A stretch of DNA of 64,000 nt from CALCZU01 sp964396165. GTDB taxonomy: Bacteria > Bdellovibrionota > FAC87 > UBA2466. This document shows positions 53,301-61,980 of this stretch, piece after piece. The first letter of the stretch is position 1; each line of letters opens with the position of its first letter. The translations under genes were made by a program, and so were the position numbers. The DNA lies in NCBI GenBank assembly GCA_964396165.1, contig CAYNEF010000006.1, positions 1 through 64,000 on the forward strand, given 5' to 3'. Under the pieces are notes generated by a model. That model did not search any database. It saw only the letters and a program-made list of their open reading frames with translations, and was not told the origin of the DNA.

Positions 53301-56300
53301 CTCCAGATGCTGTCAGGAAACAATTAGAAGGCATTTTAAAACCTGTCTTTGGAACGGATGCAGAACTAAATTCTGCTATTGATGGAATCATTGCATCTCG
53401 TAAAGACGAACAGATGATCACAAACAAATTGGCAGCTGAAATCGGCACTTTTTCTATTGGAAAAATCATTCCTAAAATCGGATTGAATGATGAGCCTTTG
53501 ACGCAAGATGAACAAAATCAAATCGATGCGTTTGTTAAAGAAATACCAAAACTGCGCGACGGTTTATTAACAGAAAAATTGAACATCAACCGGGATATCA
53601 ATGAAAAAGAATTACAAAGCGCGAAGGAAATTAACGAGGATGCCGCACGCATTTCCGAACATGGTCGCGAAAAAGACGATCATGGAATCATTCGTTACTG
53701 CCAATGTGACGAATGTAAAGCACGCAAGTTGACACCTCGCCAAAGAGCGGAAGAAGCAAAAGCTAAGCTTGAACAGATGTCCTCTCGTTTTGACAAAATA
53801 AAAGAGGATCTCGATGCGGAAAGAACGGCTTTGCTTTCTGAAGTAAATAACAAGGAAGCGGCCTTGAATGAAATGTCTGAAGTGATCAAACAGACATACA
53901 TGAAAAACTCTCTGATTGAACTATCGGCACGTGCCAAAAAAATGGTAGAGGACAAATTAGCACCGGAACTTGTTCAGTCAGGCCTTAAGGGAGATGAGCT
54001 TGAAAAACGCAAGCAAGTTTTGATTGGTTTAACACAAAACGCATTAATTGAACGCTTGCGCTTACAGCAATCAAGTGATTCTGCACAAGAGCTTCTCCAT
54101 CCTAATTTAGGTGGTGACGCACAAGATTCTCTTCTTGCAAAAAAAGTAGAAGAAACTTTGAAAAAAGAAATGACCTCGGGTGAAACCGCTATCAAAATGA
54201 ACGAGGAACATGCAGTAGCCCAAATCCAAAGTTCCAAAAACAAGGCGAGAGAAATCCAAAGCAAGAACGATGCAGAAGTAAAAAGACTGCTTACTATCTT
54301 AAAACCACTCGATATGAAATTTGATGGAGAGTGCAATTTTGACAACGCAAAGCTTTGGTTGCTCAGCGAAACCAATCCTCCTACACCAACTCCTTGGAGC
54401 GACACTCGCCATCCTCTTTCAAGTGATGCTAAAAAATTAATCGAAGCCTTGCACGAAATTGGAAAATATTCGATTTCCAAAACAGATTGCTACGATTTCT
54501 TAGTGGCAAAAACGAAAGACATGGTATTGGAGCGAAAACAATTAATCGATAACAGACAAACGGTAGCTACCCAAGATGGATTGAAAGCAAAGCGTAATTC
54601 GCGTTTGATCGAACTTTTTGAAAGCGGAGAAGGGGCCATGATCCAAAATCCCTACGCAATGGCTGGCTTGACTGGTTTAAAACCTGAGGAAGGTGCAGAG
54701 GTGATCTTTTGGAATAAAGAACCGCTGCAAAAAGCTGCTCAACAAGCAATTATAGATAATGAAAAAATCATCGAAAATGAATGGTATCAGGATTATGTCA
54801 ATGCAGAGCATTTTAAACGACGCAATATGAATATGGTTCAGGGGTTTGTGGAAAATGCACGTGATGTAGGTTTAGCCAGTGCGTACGATAGAACTCTTGC
54901 GACAAAAGAAAGAGAGTCTTATTGGAGTTATCCTTTCTGGTGGGCGCTTCGCAAAGGGGAGCAAATTACACCTAACTTCGTAGGCAACAGTATTGATTAT
55001 CTCAGTCGTAGCAGTACGAAGAATGTAGATAACGTAGTAGAAATGTCCGGCGGTCAGAACGCGTACTACAGCAGAGGTGAAGAACTACAAAATAAAGTTT
55101 ACCGTAACGCCCGCATTTTACAGTCCTCTGGAGATGTTTCTGTAACAATGGATGATTACCTATTTGGTAAGCAAGCAACAACTGCGGCTCATGCCTCTGA
55201 CATCGAATTGCAAAAAAATAAGAAAATGTCGGAACAGTGGAATGCCCTTATCGCAGGGGATATGAATCACTATGCGCTGACAGAAGATATCGCCTGGAGC
55301 GCCGCAATTACTGCTGCTTCAATGGGTACTAGTGCTTATATTCAGACTCTTGTAAACGCCGGTAGATTTGCAGAAGCAGCTAAAACGCTGCAAATGATCC
55401 AAAACTGGGACAAATTATCCAAGGCAGAAAGAGCTAGCATCACCTTAAAAGCTTCTTTGCAGGCTCGTGCTCTTGGTATGTTTACGACAGTGGGAGATGC
55501 AAGCACTCTTGCGAATTCTGGCCTAAGAGCAGTAGGCAATGGAAAACTGGTAAACGGAATGCTTCACGGAGCTAAGGCCGGTATTCCCATGGTGCTTTCG
55601 GAAGTGGGCTACCACCATTTCAAAGAAAATATGGATGAAGAAATCCATAAAAAAGTTTTGGAAGCTCAAAAAACAGGTAAACAAGTTACCTTGACTGACT
55701 GGGATTATAAAAAGTTGTTTATTGATGCAGACAAAATCAACAAATTCCTGATTGCACGACAAGGACTGAATCAGGATGGAACAGCACTTTCTGAAATAGA
55801 AGATCAGGACTTGGAAGTTTCCAAGCATTTGGAAGTTCCTTATGCATTCATGGATAAAAATGGTGATGGAAAAGTCGACGCCACTTTCGTTCCTCAAGTA
55901 GAAGACTATGGTAAATACATACAATCCTTTCACCATGGGTACAGACTGTTCGGTATTTCCAAGTCTTTAATGCCAAGTGGTGCAATTGCACGCAGCTTGG
56001 ATGCGATAAAAGCACCGAAAGCCCTACAAGGTTTTGCAGAACTTTATGCCGCAGCAGAAACAAACAATATATTTGATAATTACAACAGTGCACACGGTCC
56101 CAATAAAGATTTCTGGAGCTGGGACTCTTTCGCCGACAGACAAATCAATAACGTTCACACTGCTGTTTGGGGATTAACCGGAGCAGCTACTCAAAACGTA
56201 AGAAGCGTTCCGATGCAGATCGCAGTTGGATACGGAGTTAACGGTGGTGTAAATGTACTCAGTACCGCAGCAGATAGATTGCAAAACGGATGGGGCATGA

Positions 56301-58273
56301 CAGATGATCCAGAAAAAGGATTGTTTAGTCGTTTGAGTGATTACTGGAACAACGGCTACACTGTTTTGGGTGATGGCGGAATTGAGAGAGATATTGGTAA
56401 AGCAATTTCCCATAAACTCGCAAGTACTGCAGCGATGGATTTATGGTTCAGCGCAGGCCACTCTTTGATGAATTCAAAGCAGACCCGTGCTACTAACGAA
56501 GCACGTGGGACCTTACAAAAATTCTTAGCAAGCAACAGAGAAACGAAAGTAGTTGCTGTTGAAGAAGCACATAAGCTCGACATTGCTAGCAATGTAACCA
56601 AACTCTCAGAAATGCCTCTGATTCCTGAATACGTTAAAAACCCAGTGTTTGATAACAGCAAAGAAGCCAATCTTCGTGCAAAACCTGACATGAATAAGCG
56701 ACTGACAGGCGACGCACTTCAAACAAGAAGAACGCTTGAATACTTCGCAGAAAAAAGCGGCTTAACGCCGAAGTTAAATCCTGGTGTGGTAGATCGCATG
56801 GTAAAAGAATACCAAAATGCGAAGAGCGCTCCGGATTCCGCTACACGCAACCAAACGCTTGCTCAATTTGTTGCTAAATTTAAGTCTAAAGAATTAGCAG
56901 CTGAAAGAGAAAAAATCTATAATTTGCCATCTATAGATGCGCAACTGTTAGGTGGAGCATTGATCGATAAACCAGGAGAAAGAGACAACAGCATTGTGGC
57001 GAACACTCAAGTGGCTCGCGATAGAAAAAATCTGCAAATGACTCTTCCACACCGTCCGGAACTTTACATGAGTCTTGAAGTGGGCAAACTCGATAACAGA
57101 TTCAGATATCTCGTAAATGCAATCGGTCGTTTACCAGCTTCACAAATCAAAGAAGAGCACCAGAATAAATTTTCGAATGAGTTTGAAGCGTACAGAACAA
57201 AAAATCCTGGTAAGACGATGATGGATTACTTAATGGATTTCAAAGTGGCAAATAACTACGAAGGTTTTACGCCACGTGATTTCAATTGGTCCTCACCTAC
57301 TGTTAACAAATGGGCGAACACAATTGAGCGCACAAGACAGCAAAGAAAAGACAAAGCTGAAGCACGTGAACTTGCCGAAGCTGAACGCGCAGGTACAAAG
57401 CAGGCTTTTGCTCCTACAACAGTAACAAAAGGTACTACTAATTCCAACGTACCTTCTTACACATACAATGCTGAAGGCGTGAAGGGTCGCATTGAAGGTT
57501 CTGATGGAATGGTTGTGAGATCTGGAGATGGGCATATCGTATTTGCTGTGGAATCCTGGGGACAAGGTTTCATTCCAGGTACAAACGGAAATGGGCATGC
57601 TGTTGTGAAAACACCTCAAGCCGTTGTTGAAGGAACTATTGAACCTGTCACGACTGTAAACGGTGGAACTACAAAATACCCACAATTCAAAATCGTTGGT
57701 AAAAACGGTGAAACGTTAGCAGCTGTCGACTTTAAAATCGCACCAGATAACAACGGAACAATTGCGGAAATCAGAGTTGCCAATACGAATGAAACAGCCA
57801 AAGTAGCATTACAGGAAAAACCGAAAGTGTTCCGCTCACAAATGGCTCCAAGTTTGGCAGCTGTTTATGAAGGAATTGCTCTCGAAGAACCTATTCCCAG
57901 AGGCACTACACGTGTGAATGAAACCGGAAAATATACTACGGGCACTGTGCTGAGAAGCGAACCGGGTGTAGAAGGAAACAGAAAAACTGCAGGGTATGAA
58001 AGTTCTGACGGGCTTATTAAACTTGTCTGGAAAATTTCTGCAAATCCAAAGGCGGATCAATTAATCACTGTAACGATCCCTGAAGGAGAAACTTTTACGG
58101 CAATTGCGGCGCCAAAAACGACTCAGAGCGGTGCAAGTGGAGGTGAAGAACAAGTACTTCTTGATGCCACAACCCGTCAGGAAATCGGAAAAATTACTTT
58201 CAGAAAAGGAAATAAAAACAGAATAATAGTAAAAATGAACGATGGCAGAAATGTTTCTTCGTTCATCCAATAA
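50396..58273 (+). CDS. Giant exported protein, 2625 residues, unknown function
   Basis: The protein has a signal peptide (MRFHTRLLTYAYIVLSAISFTAFA) and a GAGGT site. Most of residues 100-1500 is charged alpha helix with coiled-coil-like stretches. A three-cysteine cluster CQCDEC (Cys1102, 1104, 1107) suggests metal binding. Around residues 1630-1750 are hydrophobic Ala/Gly-rich helices (AWSAAITAASMGTSAYI; SGLRAVGNGKLVNGMLHG). An EF-hand-like loop starts at Asp1820 (DKNGDGKVDATF). The last ~280 residues are beta-rich (YNAEGVKGRIEGSDG, ITVTIPEGETF). No catalytic motif or known family was recognised. It is followed after 15 bp by a lipoprotein gene. Likely surface or secreted and costly to make. 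Confidence 0.85.
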   Translation: MRFHTRLLTYAYIVLSAISFTAFAAEAECKDGLCSPALLNLNQPGKKDESPFEINTVLGKRKHVEFTDETWELPVFSEDGSGRSYPKECSAQQTYKVRTPFPFAKPKDRSKEPLQIMLNPSQDPLVDHLRDLKEQDEAKYRYEHPTVEQKLKREAELLRDFAIALQCPPDSHFIQDVMTKLADLQRIEIMQHTLLLDRKNRTVGSSSELIDAMITAIPLFQIKSNSVRGAWSNAITAQAERNLALADKIKTSGFGGYLEHRILPNEPMTFKSLEHEMKNYDQRMYDEFQVKIAELNTKHRTTAEVDPTSRIKLLAHNLGQKLQALKTKQMNPNFTEDDYASLKLLNGLISQLFHQGDELLGQLTMAELRLLLHGEKFNLPDSNKDQKLLDLAKSLMPAKANNVEKNMLMNLGDIAGFVNQVVAQSGGPLLTQKMSVFSFSPDESISMRKFLIAQIENLHINRSSPLLSEVDVSNPSKRLAAKAALERVLDLLDKGAPEYESSDELPLVTDYAYDHWTTAEKLNHERKGRLKAADLVMKNSPMSKEQAIATVDKEVDSLAKIAQKWTGYPITSENYRDLYALPQAFRQDLIVGLSNAKNKKEADHVLAAVLKPSVDSYSDALTSSGKNTSTILDSIDKTFFAHGLTRNIPGDLSKMTLEQKNALADWAVTQLSVPSTKKGEVKLRNLPPDVHSALNLLVNLREEWGHTDNDLSLLRTFRGKDGVRGLASFNVGTYLAEKEARKTASKENIGLVDELVKYADTEGFAIPKASQLRLLGLENTILTMLQHLKGIAKSRGIQKEFIQLMVAADPLEVTKFFQRHEPRLLSLLIEKNILKISDAELAANPAAARAKEVMEFEKNAKNSFVLEAQGTPLPEDKQQQINAQFDFLGKQSAHQEVAANLQMHPGLLKSRIDMLKKSEEEGKKIGAADKKFLEDYSSQMEELSLTHQENIMNNYRKRAAEDLLTKAKSPDAVRKQLEGILKPVFGTDAELNSAIDGIIASRKDEQMITNKLAAEIGTFSIGKIIPKIGLNDEPLTQDEQNQIDAFVKEIPKLRDGLLTEKLNINRDINEKELQSAKEINEDAARISEHGREKDDHGIIRYCQCDECKARKLTPRQRAEEAKAKLEQMSSRFDKIKEDLDAERTALLSEVNNKEAALNEMSEVIKQTYMKNSLIELSARAKKMVEDKLAPELVQSGLKGDELEKRKQVLIGLTQNALIERLRLQQSSDSAQELLHPNLGGDAQDSLLAKKVEETLKKEMTSGETAIKMNEEHAVAQIQSSKNKAREIQSKNDAEVKRLLTILKPLDMKFDGECNFDNAKLWLLSETNPPTPTPWSDTRHPLSSDAKKLIEALHEIGKYSISKTDCYDFLVAKTKDMVLERKQLIDNRQTVATQDGLKAKRNSRLIELFESGEGAMIQNPYAMAGLTGLKPEEGAEVIFWNKEPLQKAAQQAIIDNEKIIENEWYQDYVNAEHFKRRNMNMVQGFVENARDVGLASAYDRTLATKERESYWSYPFWWALRKGEQITPNFVGNSIDYLSRSSTKNVDNVVEMSGGQNAYYSRGEELQNKVYRNARILQSSGDVSVTMDDYLFGKQATTAAHASDIELQKNKKMSEQWNALIAGDMNHYALTEDIAWSAAITAASMGTSAYIQTLVNAGRFAEAAKTLQMIQNWDKLSKAERASITLKASLQARALGMFTTVGDASTLANSGLRAVGNGKLVNGMLHGAKAGIPMVLSEVGYHHFKENMDEEIHKKVLEAQKTGKQVTLTDWDYKKLFIDADKINKFLIARQGLNQDGTALSEIEDQDLEVSKHLEVPYAFMDKNGDGKVDATFVPQVEDYGKYIQSFHHGYRLFGISKSLMPSGAIARSLDAIKAPKALQGFAELYAAAETNNIFDNYNSAHGPNKDFWSWDSFADRQINNVHTAVWGLTGAATQNVRSVPMQIAVGYGVNGGVNVLSTAADRLQNGWGMTDDPEKGLFSRLSDYWNNGYTVLGDGGIERDIGKAISHKLASTAAMDLWFSAGHSLMNSKQTRATNEARGTLQKFLASNRETKVVAVEEAHKLDIASNVTKLSEMPLIPEYVKNPVFDNSKEANLRAKPDMNKRLTGDALQTRRTLEYFAEKSGLTPKLNPGVVDRMVKEYQNAKSAPDSATRNQTLAQFVAKFKSKELAAEREKIYNLPSIDAQLLGGALIDKPGERDNSIVANTQVARDRKNLQMTLPHRPELYMSLEVGKLDNRFRYLVNAIGRLPASQIKEEHQNKFSNEFEAYRTKNPGKTMMDYLMDFKVANNYEGFTPRDFNWSSPTVNKWANTIERTRQQRKDKAEARELAEAERAGTKQAFAPTTVTKGTTNSNVPSYTYNAEGVKGRIEGSDGMVVRSGDGHIVFAVESWGQGFIPGTNGNGHAVVKTPQAVVEGTIEPVTTVNGGTTKYPQFKIVGKNGETLAAVDFKIAPDNNGTIAEIRVANTNETAKVALQEKPKVFRSQMAPSLAAVYEGIALEEPIPRGTTRVNETGKYTTGTVLRSEPGVEGNRKTAGYESSDGLIKLVWKISANPKADQLITVTIPEGETFTAIAAPKTTQSGASGGEEQVLLDATTRQEIGKITFRKGNKNRIIVKMNDGRNVSSFIQ

Positions 58274-58288
58274 TGTTAAACTGTTGGG

Positions 58289-59440
58289 ATGAAAAAAATC
58301 CTCTTTTTGATTACGTTGGTTATTGCAGGTTGTGCAACACAGCAACTGCAAAAAACAGAACTGCCGGCAAATTCTACGACTATTCTATTCTCTGCGAATA
58401 GAAATTTGGAATTTGAACCTTGTGGTTGTTCGATGTCTCCACAAGGCGGTTTGGTCAGAGAGTGGAACTATCTTCAGGCAGTTAAAAAGAGTAATCCCTC
58501 TGCCTTTTATCTTGTGTCTGGCACTTCATTTTATCCAGAGTTAGGTCAATACGAATCAAAAGAAAAAAAGAGTTACTTTTTAAAAGCAGGGTATATCGCC
58601 GAGGCTTTTAAAAAAATGGGAGTGGATGTAGTGGGACTCTCCGATGAAGATTTGCGTTTGGGACTTTCTTCTTTGAAAAAACTCGCTTCTCAATACCACT
58701 TGGATTTTATTTCTACGAACATTATAGACAAAAAAACAAAGGCTCCTCTGTTTTCACCTTATAAAAAAGTAAGCCGTAACGGTGCTACTTTTTATATTTT
58801 GTCACTCACATCGGATGAAGGTGTTTTGCCCGCTAAATCTGGTGTGATGATTCAGTCACCTGAAATTGCTTTGCAAGAGTGGTTGGGGAAAATTCCGCAA
58901 GATGGATACGTCGTTGTGCTCTCTACCCTTTCTAAAATTGATAGGGATCCGTTAGTGCAGAAATTTACTGGCGTGCATCTATTTTTGGGGGGGCAGAGAA
59001 GAGAAGATATTCCAGGACGCTTTACACAAAATACGGTTTCCACTTTATTTGCTAACCAAAGCGGAGGAGGAAAAAGTATTTATCAAATCACTTTATCTTC
59101 TCCTGCACCCAAAAAGAGATTTTATAATGCAAACATTGTAAGAGAATATGCGGAGTTAAGGACATATTGGGAGGAAAACCTCGAGACTTACCAAAGAGAA
59201 ATCGCTTCCAAGCAAAACGAAAAAAAACGAGCTTCTTTACAAGCCAGTATCGAGCAGCTTCGTACAAACCTGAAATTGTCGAAAGATATTATTGTAAATC
59301 CGGACGAACAGTCTGTTTTGTATGATTACAAACTTGTGGAATTGGGTCCCTCCTTCGATAACGAAGATGCTACACAAAACCCTATGTACGACTTGATAGA
59401 GCGCAAGAAAGAAAGCGTCAGGCAGTCGATGTTGCGATAG
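58289..59440 (+). CDS. Lipoprotein of the EPCGC / UshA-like type
   Basis: The 383-residue lipoprotein (lipobox VIAGC, Cys15) has ILFSANRNLEFEPCGCSMSPQGGLVREWNYL near its N-terminus (split here: EPCGC at residues 43-47, GGLVREW after it), as in periplasmic relatives of 5'-nucleotidase metallophosphatases. The later body (VDVVGLSDEDLRLGLSSLKKL, ISTNIIDKKTKAPLFSPYKKV) follows that fold, but clear metal-binding Asp/His/Asn motifs are missing. A charged coiled coil occupies residues ~290-330. It is 15 bp downstream of the giant gene, so the two are likely co-transcribed. Confidence 0.75.
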   Translation: MKKILFLITLVIAGCATQQLQKTELPANSTTILFSANRNLEFEPCGCSMSPQGGLVREWNYLQAVKKSNPSAFYLVSGTSFYPELGQYESKEKKSYFLKAGYIAEAFKKMGVDVVGLSDEDLRLGLSSLKKLASQYHLDFISTNIIDKKTKAPLFSPYKKVSRNGATFYILSLTSDEGVLPAKSGVMIQSPEIALQEWLGKIPQDGYVVVLSTLSKIDRDPLVQKFTGVHLFLGGQRREDIPGRFTQNTVSTLFANQSGGGKSIYQITLSSPAPKKRFYNANIVREYAELRTYWEENLETYQREIASKQNEKKRASLQASIEQLRTNLKLSKDIIVNPDEQSVLYDYKLVELGPSFDNEDATQNPMYDLIERKKESVRQSMLR

Positions 59441-59572
59441 GTAGTCATTTAACCCTTAAAAGGCATCCTCACAATTTTCTCACTCGTTTTAGCTAACGTG
59501 TCTTCACAATCTTCACAATTTGGTAGGTGAGCGCGCCAAAACTCTAAATTGGAAGCGTGCTCCTATTCCCAC

Positions 59573-59599
59573 ATAATGTATACGAGATGAATACATTAT
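59573..59599. promoter_or_regulatory. Perfect 9-bp inverted repeat upstream of exported-protein gene
   Basis: ATAATGTAT and ATACATTAT are separated by nine bases and end 29 bp before the next start codon. It could be an operator for a dimeric regulator or an mRNA leader hairpin. Nearby, CTTCACAAT is tandemly repeated around 59503-59520. Confidence 0.5.
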
Positions 59600-59628
59600 T
59601 ACGAAATTCAATATTCCAGGAGAAGCTC

Positions 59629-60153
59629 ATGAAACGAATGAAAATGAAACACCTCAGACTGACTTTGTTTTTGGTAACGATTCTAAACTACCCGCTTGCC
59701 TTTGCAGGAGAACCAGCCAGCCGTACGGGCAGTGTGGGCGCGGCCCAGGCAATCCAAAATCAGAGTGCCATTCGCTACGGTAAGATAGCGGAAGAAGAAT
59801 TGAAAGCAGCACAAGATGCAGATAAGAAAATGAAAAATGCTACAAACAAGGCAGATGTAGAGAAGTATAAAAAAGAGAGAGACGAACATCTGAAGAAATA
59901 TGAACAGGCCTCTGGACAAGCTATGAGTGACATTGCGTACGAACGTAGTAACAGCGGTATTAAGGACTTGCTTCGTACAAATGAAACACCCAATATTGAT
60001 CTTAGCACGACTCCTGGTGGCTTGCCTGGGCCGCATAACCCATTGCCCTCTGGTAACAGTCCACCTACTACTGTTCCCCCCCAATTCGGACGTTTAGAAT
60101 CCGTAGATCTTTTTCCTCCAAACTTTCCGGACTTAATTGATTTAGGCAAGTAA
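59629..60153 (+). CDS. Exported helical/proline-rich protein of unknown function
   Basis: The 174-residue protein starts at 59629 behind CAGGAGAAG; the signal peptide is MKRMKMKHLRLTLFLVTILN... ending at AFA. A charged helix (EEELKAAQDADKKMKNATNK) of ~70 residues is followed by a Pro/Gly-rich tail (TTPGGLPGPHNPLPSGNSPP). An upstream in-frame ATG at 59557 would overlap the inverted repeat and lacks a site. No family known; style resembles the charged exported protein at 48.8 kb. Confidence 0.7.
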   Translation: MKRMKMKHLRLTLFLVTILNYPLAFAGEPASRTGSVGAAQAIQNQSAIRYGKIAEEELKAAQDADKKMKNATNKADVEKYKKERDEHLKKYEQASGQAMSDIAYERSNSGIKDLLRTNETPNIDLSTTPGGLPGPHNPLPSGNSPPTTVPPQFGRLESVDLFPPNFPDLIDLGK

Positions 60154-60191
60154 CGTTCTGTTTTAGTTCAGTGCATAGATGCGATCAGCTT

Positions 60192-60221
60192 GATTACCGC
60201 GTCCTTCGGCCTCGCAATGAC
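60192..60221 (+). repeat. REP element copy 4
   Basis: Same 30-bp length and ends as the REP copies near the RAYT gene (GATTACCGCG... to ...TCGCAATGAC), with inner GTCC-TTC-GGCC. Tandem with copy 5. Confidence 0.85.
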
Positions 60222-60231
60222 GATCCCCCCG

Positions 60232-60261
60232 GATTGCCACGCACTTCGTGCTCGCAATGAC
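60232..60261 (+). repeat. REP element copy 5 with compensatory stem change
   Basis: A 30-bp copy whose inner stem is GCAC-TTC-GTGC instead of GGCC-TTC-GGCC: both sides changed so that pairing is kept. It lies 10 bp after copy 4 in the same orientation. Confidence 0.87.
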
Positions 60262-60383
60262 CTCCCCTCCGAATAAGCAATTTACCCCTGTCTAATCTTT
60301 TGACAGTTTCTCTGACCTAGACACTAAAAACCCGCATTTTGTGCCTGAAATCAGTGGTATATGGCTTGCAATCTAATAGGCAT

Positions 60384-60641
60384 ATGAAACATGCAATCTA
60401 CACCTTGTCTTTAGGGCTTTTAATCCTCTCTGCTTGTGGAAAACAAGAGAGCGCAAAGAGCCGTTCCATCGTAGCACCTAGTGCAGTTGCAAGTGCCTGC
60501 TCACTCCATGCAGTAGGGGAAAGTTTCGCTGCAGAAGATGGTTGCAATACCTGCTCTTGCAGAAGCAATGGCGCCATGATGTGCACCCAGATTGCTTGCT
60601 CTTCCGACTCTCTCACTATGCAAGCTGGAATCATCCGCTAA
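60384..60641 (+). CDS. Small lipoprotein with pacifastin-type cysteine motif
   Basis: The 85-residue protein has a lipobox (LSAC, Cys18) and six further cysteines at 39, 54, 57, 59, 67 and 72. The segment GCNTCSCRSNGAMMCTQIAC follows the pacifastin light-chain consensus (C-N-x-C-x-C-x2-3-G-x3-6-C-T-x3-C) exactly from the second cysteine on; the first spacing (14 residues) is slightly longer than usual. Pacifastin domains are compact serine protease inhibitors known from arthropods, with scattered bacterial homologs. It would sit on the outer or inner membrane. Inhibitory activity is inference. Confidence 0.75.
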   Translation: MKHAIYTLSLGLLILSACGKQESAKSRSIVAPSAVASACSLHAVGESFAAEDGCNTCSCRSNGAMMCTQIACSSDSLTMQAGIIR

Positions 60642-60680
60642 ATTTTCCAATCTTACTTCTTTCGCGTATAGTGTTGTCTA

Positions 60681-61913
60681 ATGACACAGACGGCATCTTC
60701 GAAACGCACACTTCTTATTGTTTTTTTCACTGTTTTTTTAGATCTCATCGGTTTTGGAATTATTATTCCTATACAACCATTTTTTGCTGAAAAATTAGGC
60801 GCTGCACCCCGTGTGATTACCCTTCTGGGTGCTTCCTTTTCCTTGATGCAATTTCTTTTCGCGCATTTTTGGGGAAGACTTTCTGATCGTGTAGGACGTA
60901 AACCCGTCATGTTGATTAGCATCGCTACAACCGCAATTGGATACGGCTTATTCGGACTTGCTCAAACCTTACCCATGCTTTTTGCTGCACGGATGCTGGC
61001 TGGTTTTGGCGGAGCCAATATCGGAGCCGCGCAAGCAATCATTGCAGACTCTACGGACGGTAAAAACCGCGCAAAAGGAATGGGATTGATTGGTGCCGCC
61101 TTTGGACTTGGATTTATTTTTGGCCCCGCGCTTGGAGGACTCTTCGGGCAATTTGGATTATCAGCGCCCGCTTTTGCTGCAGCTTTTCTTTCTTCTTTAA
61201 ACTGGATCTTTGCGCTGTTTTATTTGCCGGAAACAAATTTGCCGGAAAACCGCGGGAAGTCCAAATCCGCTTCACACGGTTTTTCGTTAGCGGCACTAAA
61301 ACATGCTGCACGCCATATCAATGTCCCACAAATATTTATGGTGTATCTCATCTACTCGATTGCTTTTTCGATGATGGAGCAGGGCATAGGCTTATTTATC
61401 GCGCATACTTGGGTAGAAACAGTAATGAATATCGGTGCCGAGTTGCACGCGAAAAAAGCGGCAGCTCTTACAAGCTACATGCTGATCATCGTCGGAGTCA
61501 CGGCGACGATCGTGCAAGGTGGGCTCATTGGAAAACTTGCCAAGAGGTTTCAAGAAAGAAAGCTACTGGCAACAGGTCTAGTTTTGATTACGCTGACTTT
61601 CTTCTTTCTGCCTTTTATCGGGATGAGTAAAATTTATGGTCTTCTTTTACTCAATTCTGTTTTCATGGCTTTTGGTACAGGTCTTACCAATCCCTCTTTA
61701 TCGAGTCTGCTTTCTCAATCTGTGGATCCGGGAGAACAGGGTGGAGCATTGGGGATCGGCCAATCTCTCGCTGGATTAGGCAGAGTCATCGGGCCTTCGA
61801 TGAGCGGTGCTCTTTTTGAACTATACGCCGGCGCTCCCTTTTGGGTTGGTGCGTTGGTTATGGCTATCGGAGTAGGGGTAGCTCTGACCATCAAGGCTAA
61901 ACCAGCATCCTAA
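60681..61913 (+). CDS. MFS transporter, TetA-like multidrug exporter family
   Basis: The 410-residue inner membrane protein has twelve hydrophobic segments, with the MFS motif A region GRLSDRVGRKPVMLIS between helices 2 and 3, the helix-1 block FFTVFLDLIGFGIIIPIQPFF, and GLIGAAFGLGFIFGPALGGL (antiporter motif C-like) in helix 5. This pattern is typical of DHA1 exporters related to tetracycline antiporters. Substrate unknown; resistance cannot be claimed. Confidence 0.9.
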   Translation: MTQTASSKRTLLIVFFTVFLDLIGFGIIIPIQPFFAEKLGAAPRVITLLGASFSLMQFLFAHFWGRLSDRVGRKPVMLISIATTAIGYGLFGLAQTLPMLFAARMLAGFGGANIGAAQAIIADSTDGKNRAKGMGLIGAAFGLGFIFGPALGGLFGQFGLSAPAFAAAFLSSLNWIFALFYLPETNLPENRGKSKSASHGFSLAALKHAARHINVPQIFMVYLIYSIAFSMMEQGIGLFIAHTWVETVMNIGAELHAKKAAALTSYMLIIVGVTATIVQGGLIGKLAKRFQERKLLATGLVLITLTFFFLPFIGMSKIYGLLLLNSVFMAFGTGLTNPSLSSLLSQSVDPGEQGGALGIGQSLAGLGRVIGPSMSGALFELYAGAPFWVGALVMAIGVGVALTIKAKPAS

Positions 61914-61980
61914 CACAATCCTGACATGAATTTTTCCTCCAAACAGCTATAAAAAGGCTGCAACTTAACGGAGGATCCTA

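Noticed and set aside
60192..60261. CRISPR-like repeat pair
   Set aside because: Only two units 10 bp apart, each an imperfect palindrome matching the REP copies near the RAYT; no spacers and no cas genes.
61920..61950. Pho box upstream of pstS
   Set aside because: Only one half-site-like CTGACATGAAT is seen; the second direct repeat is missing, so PhoB control is expected from biology but not shown.
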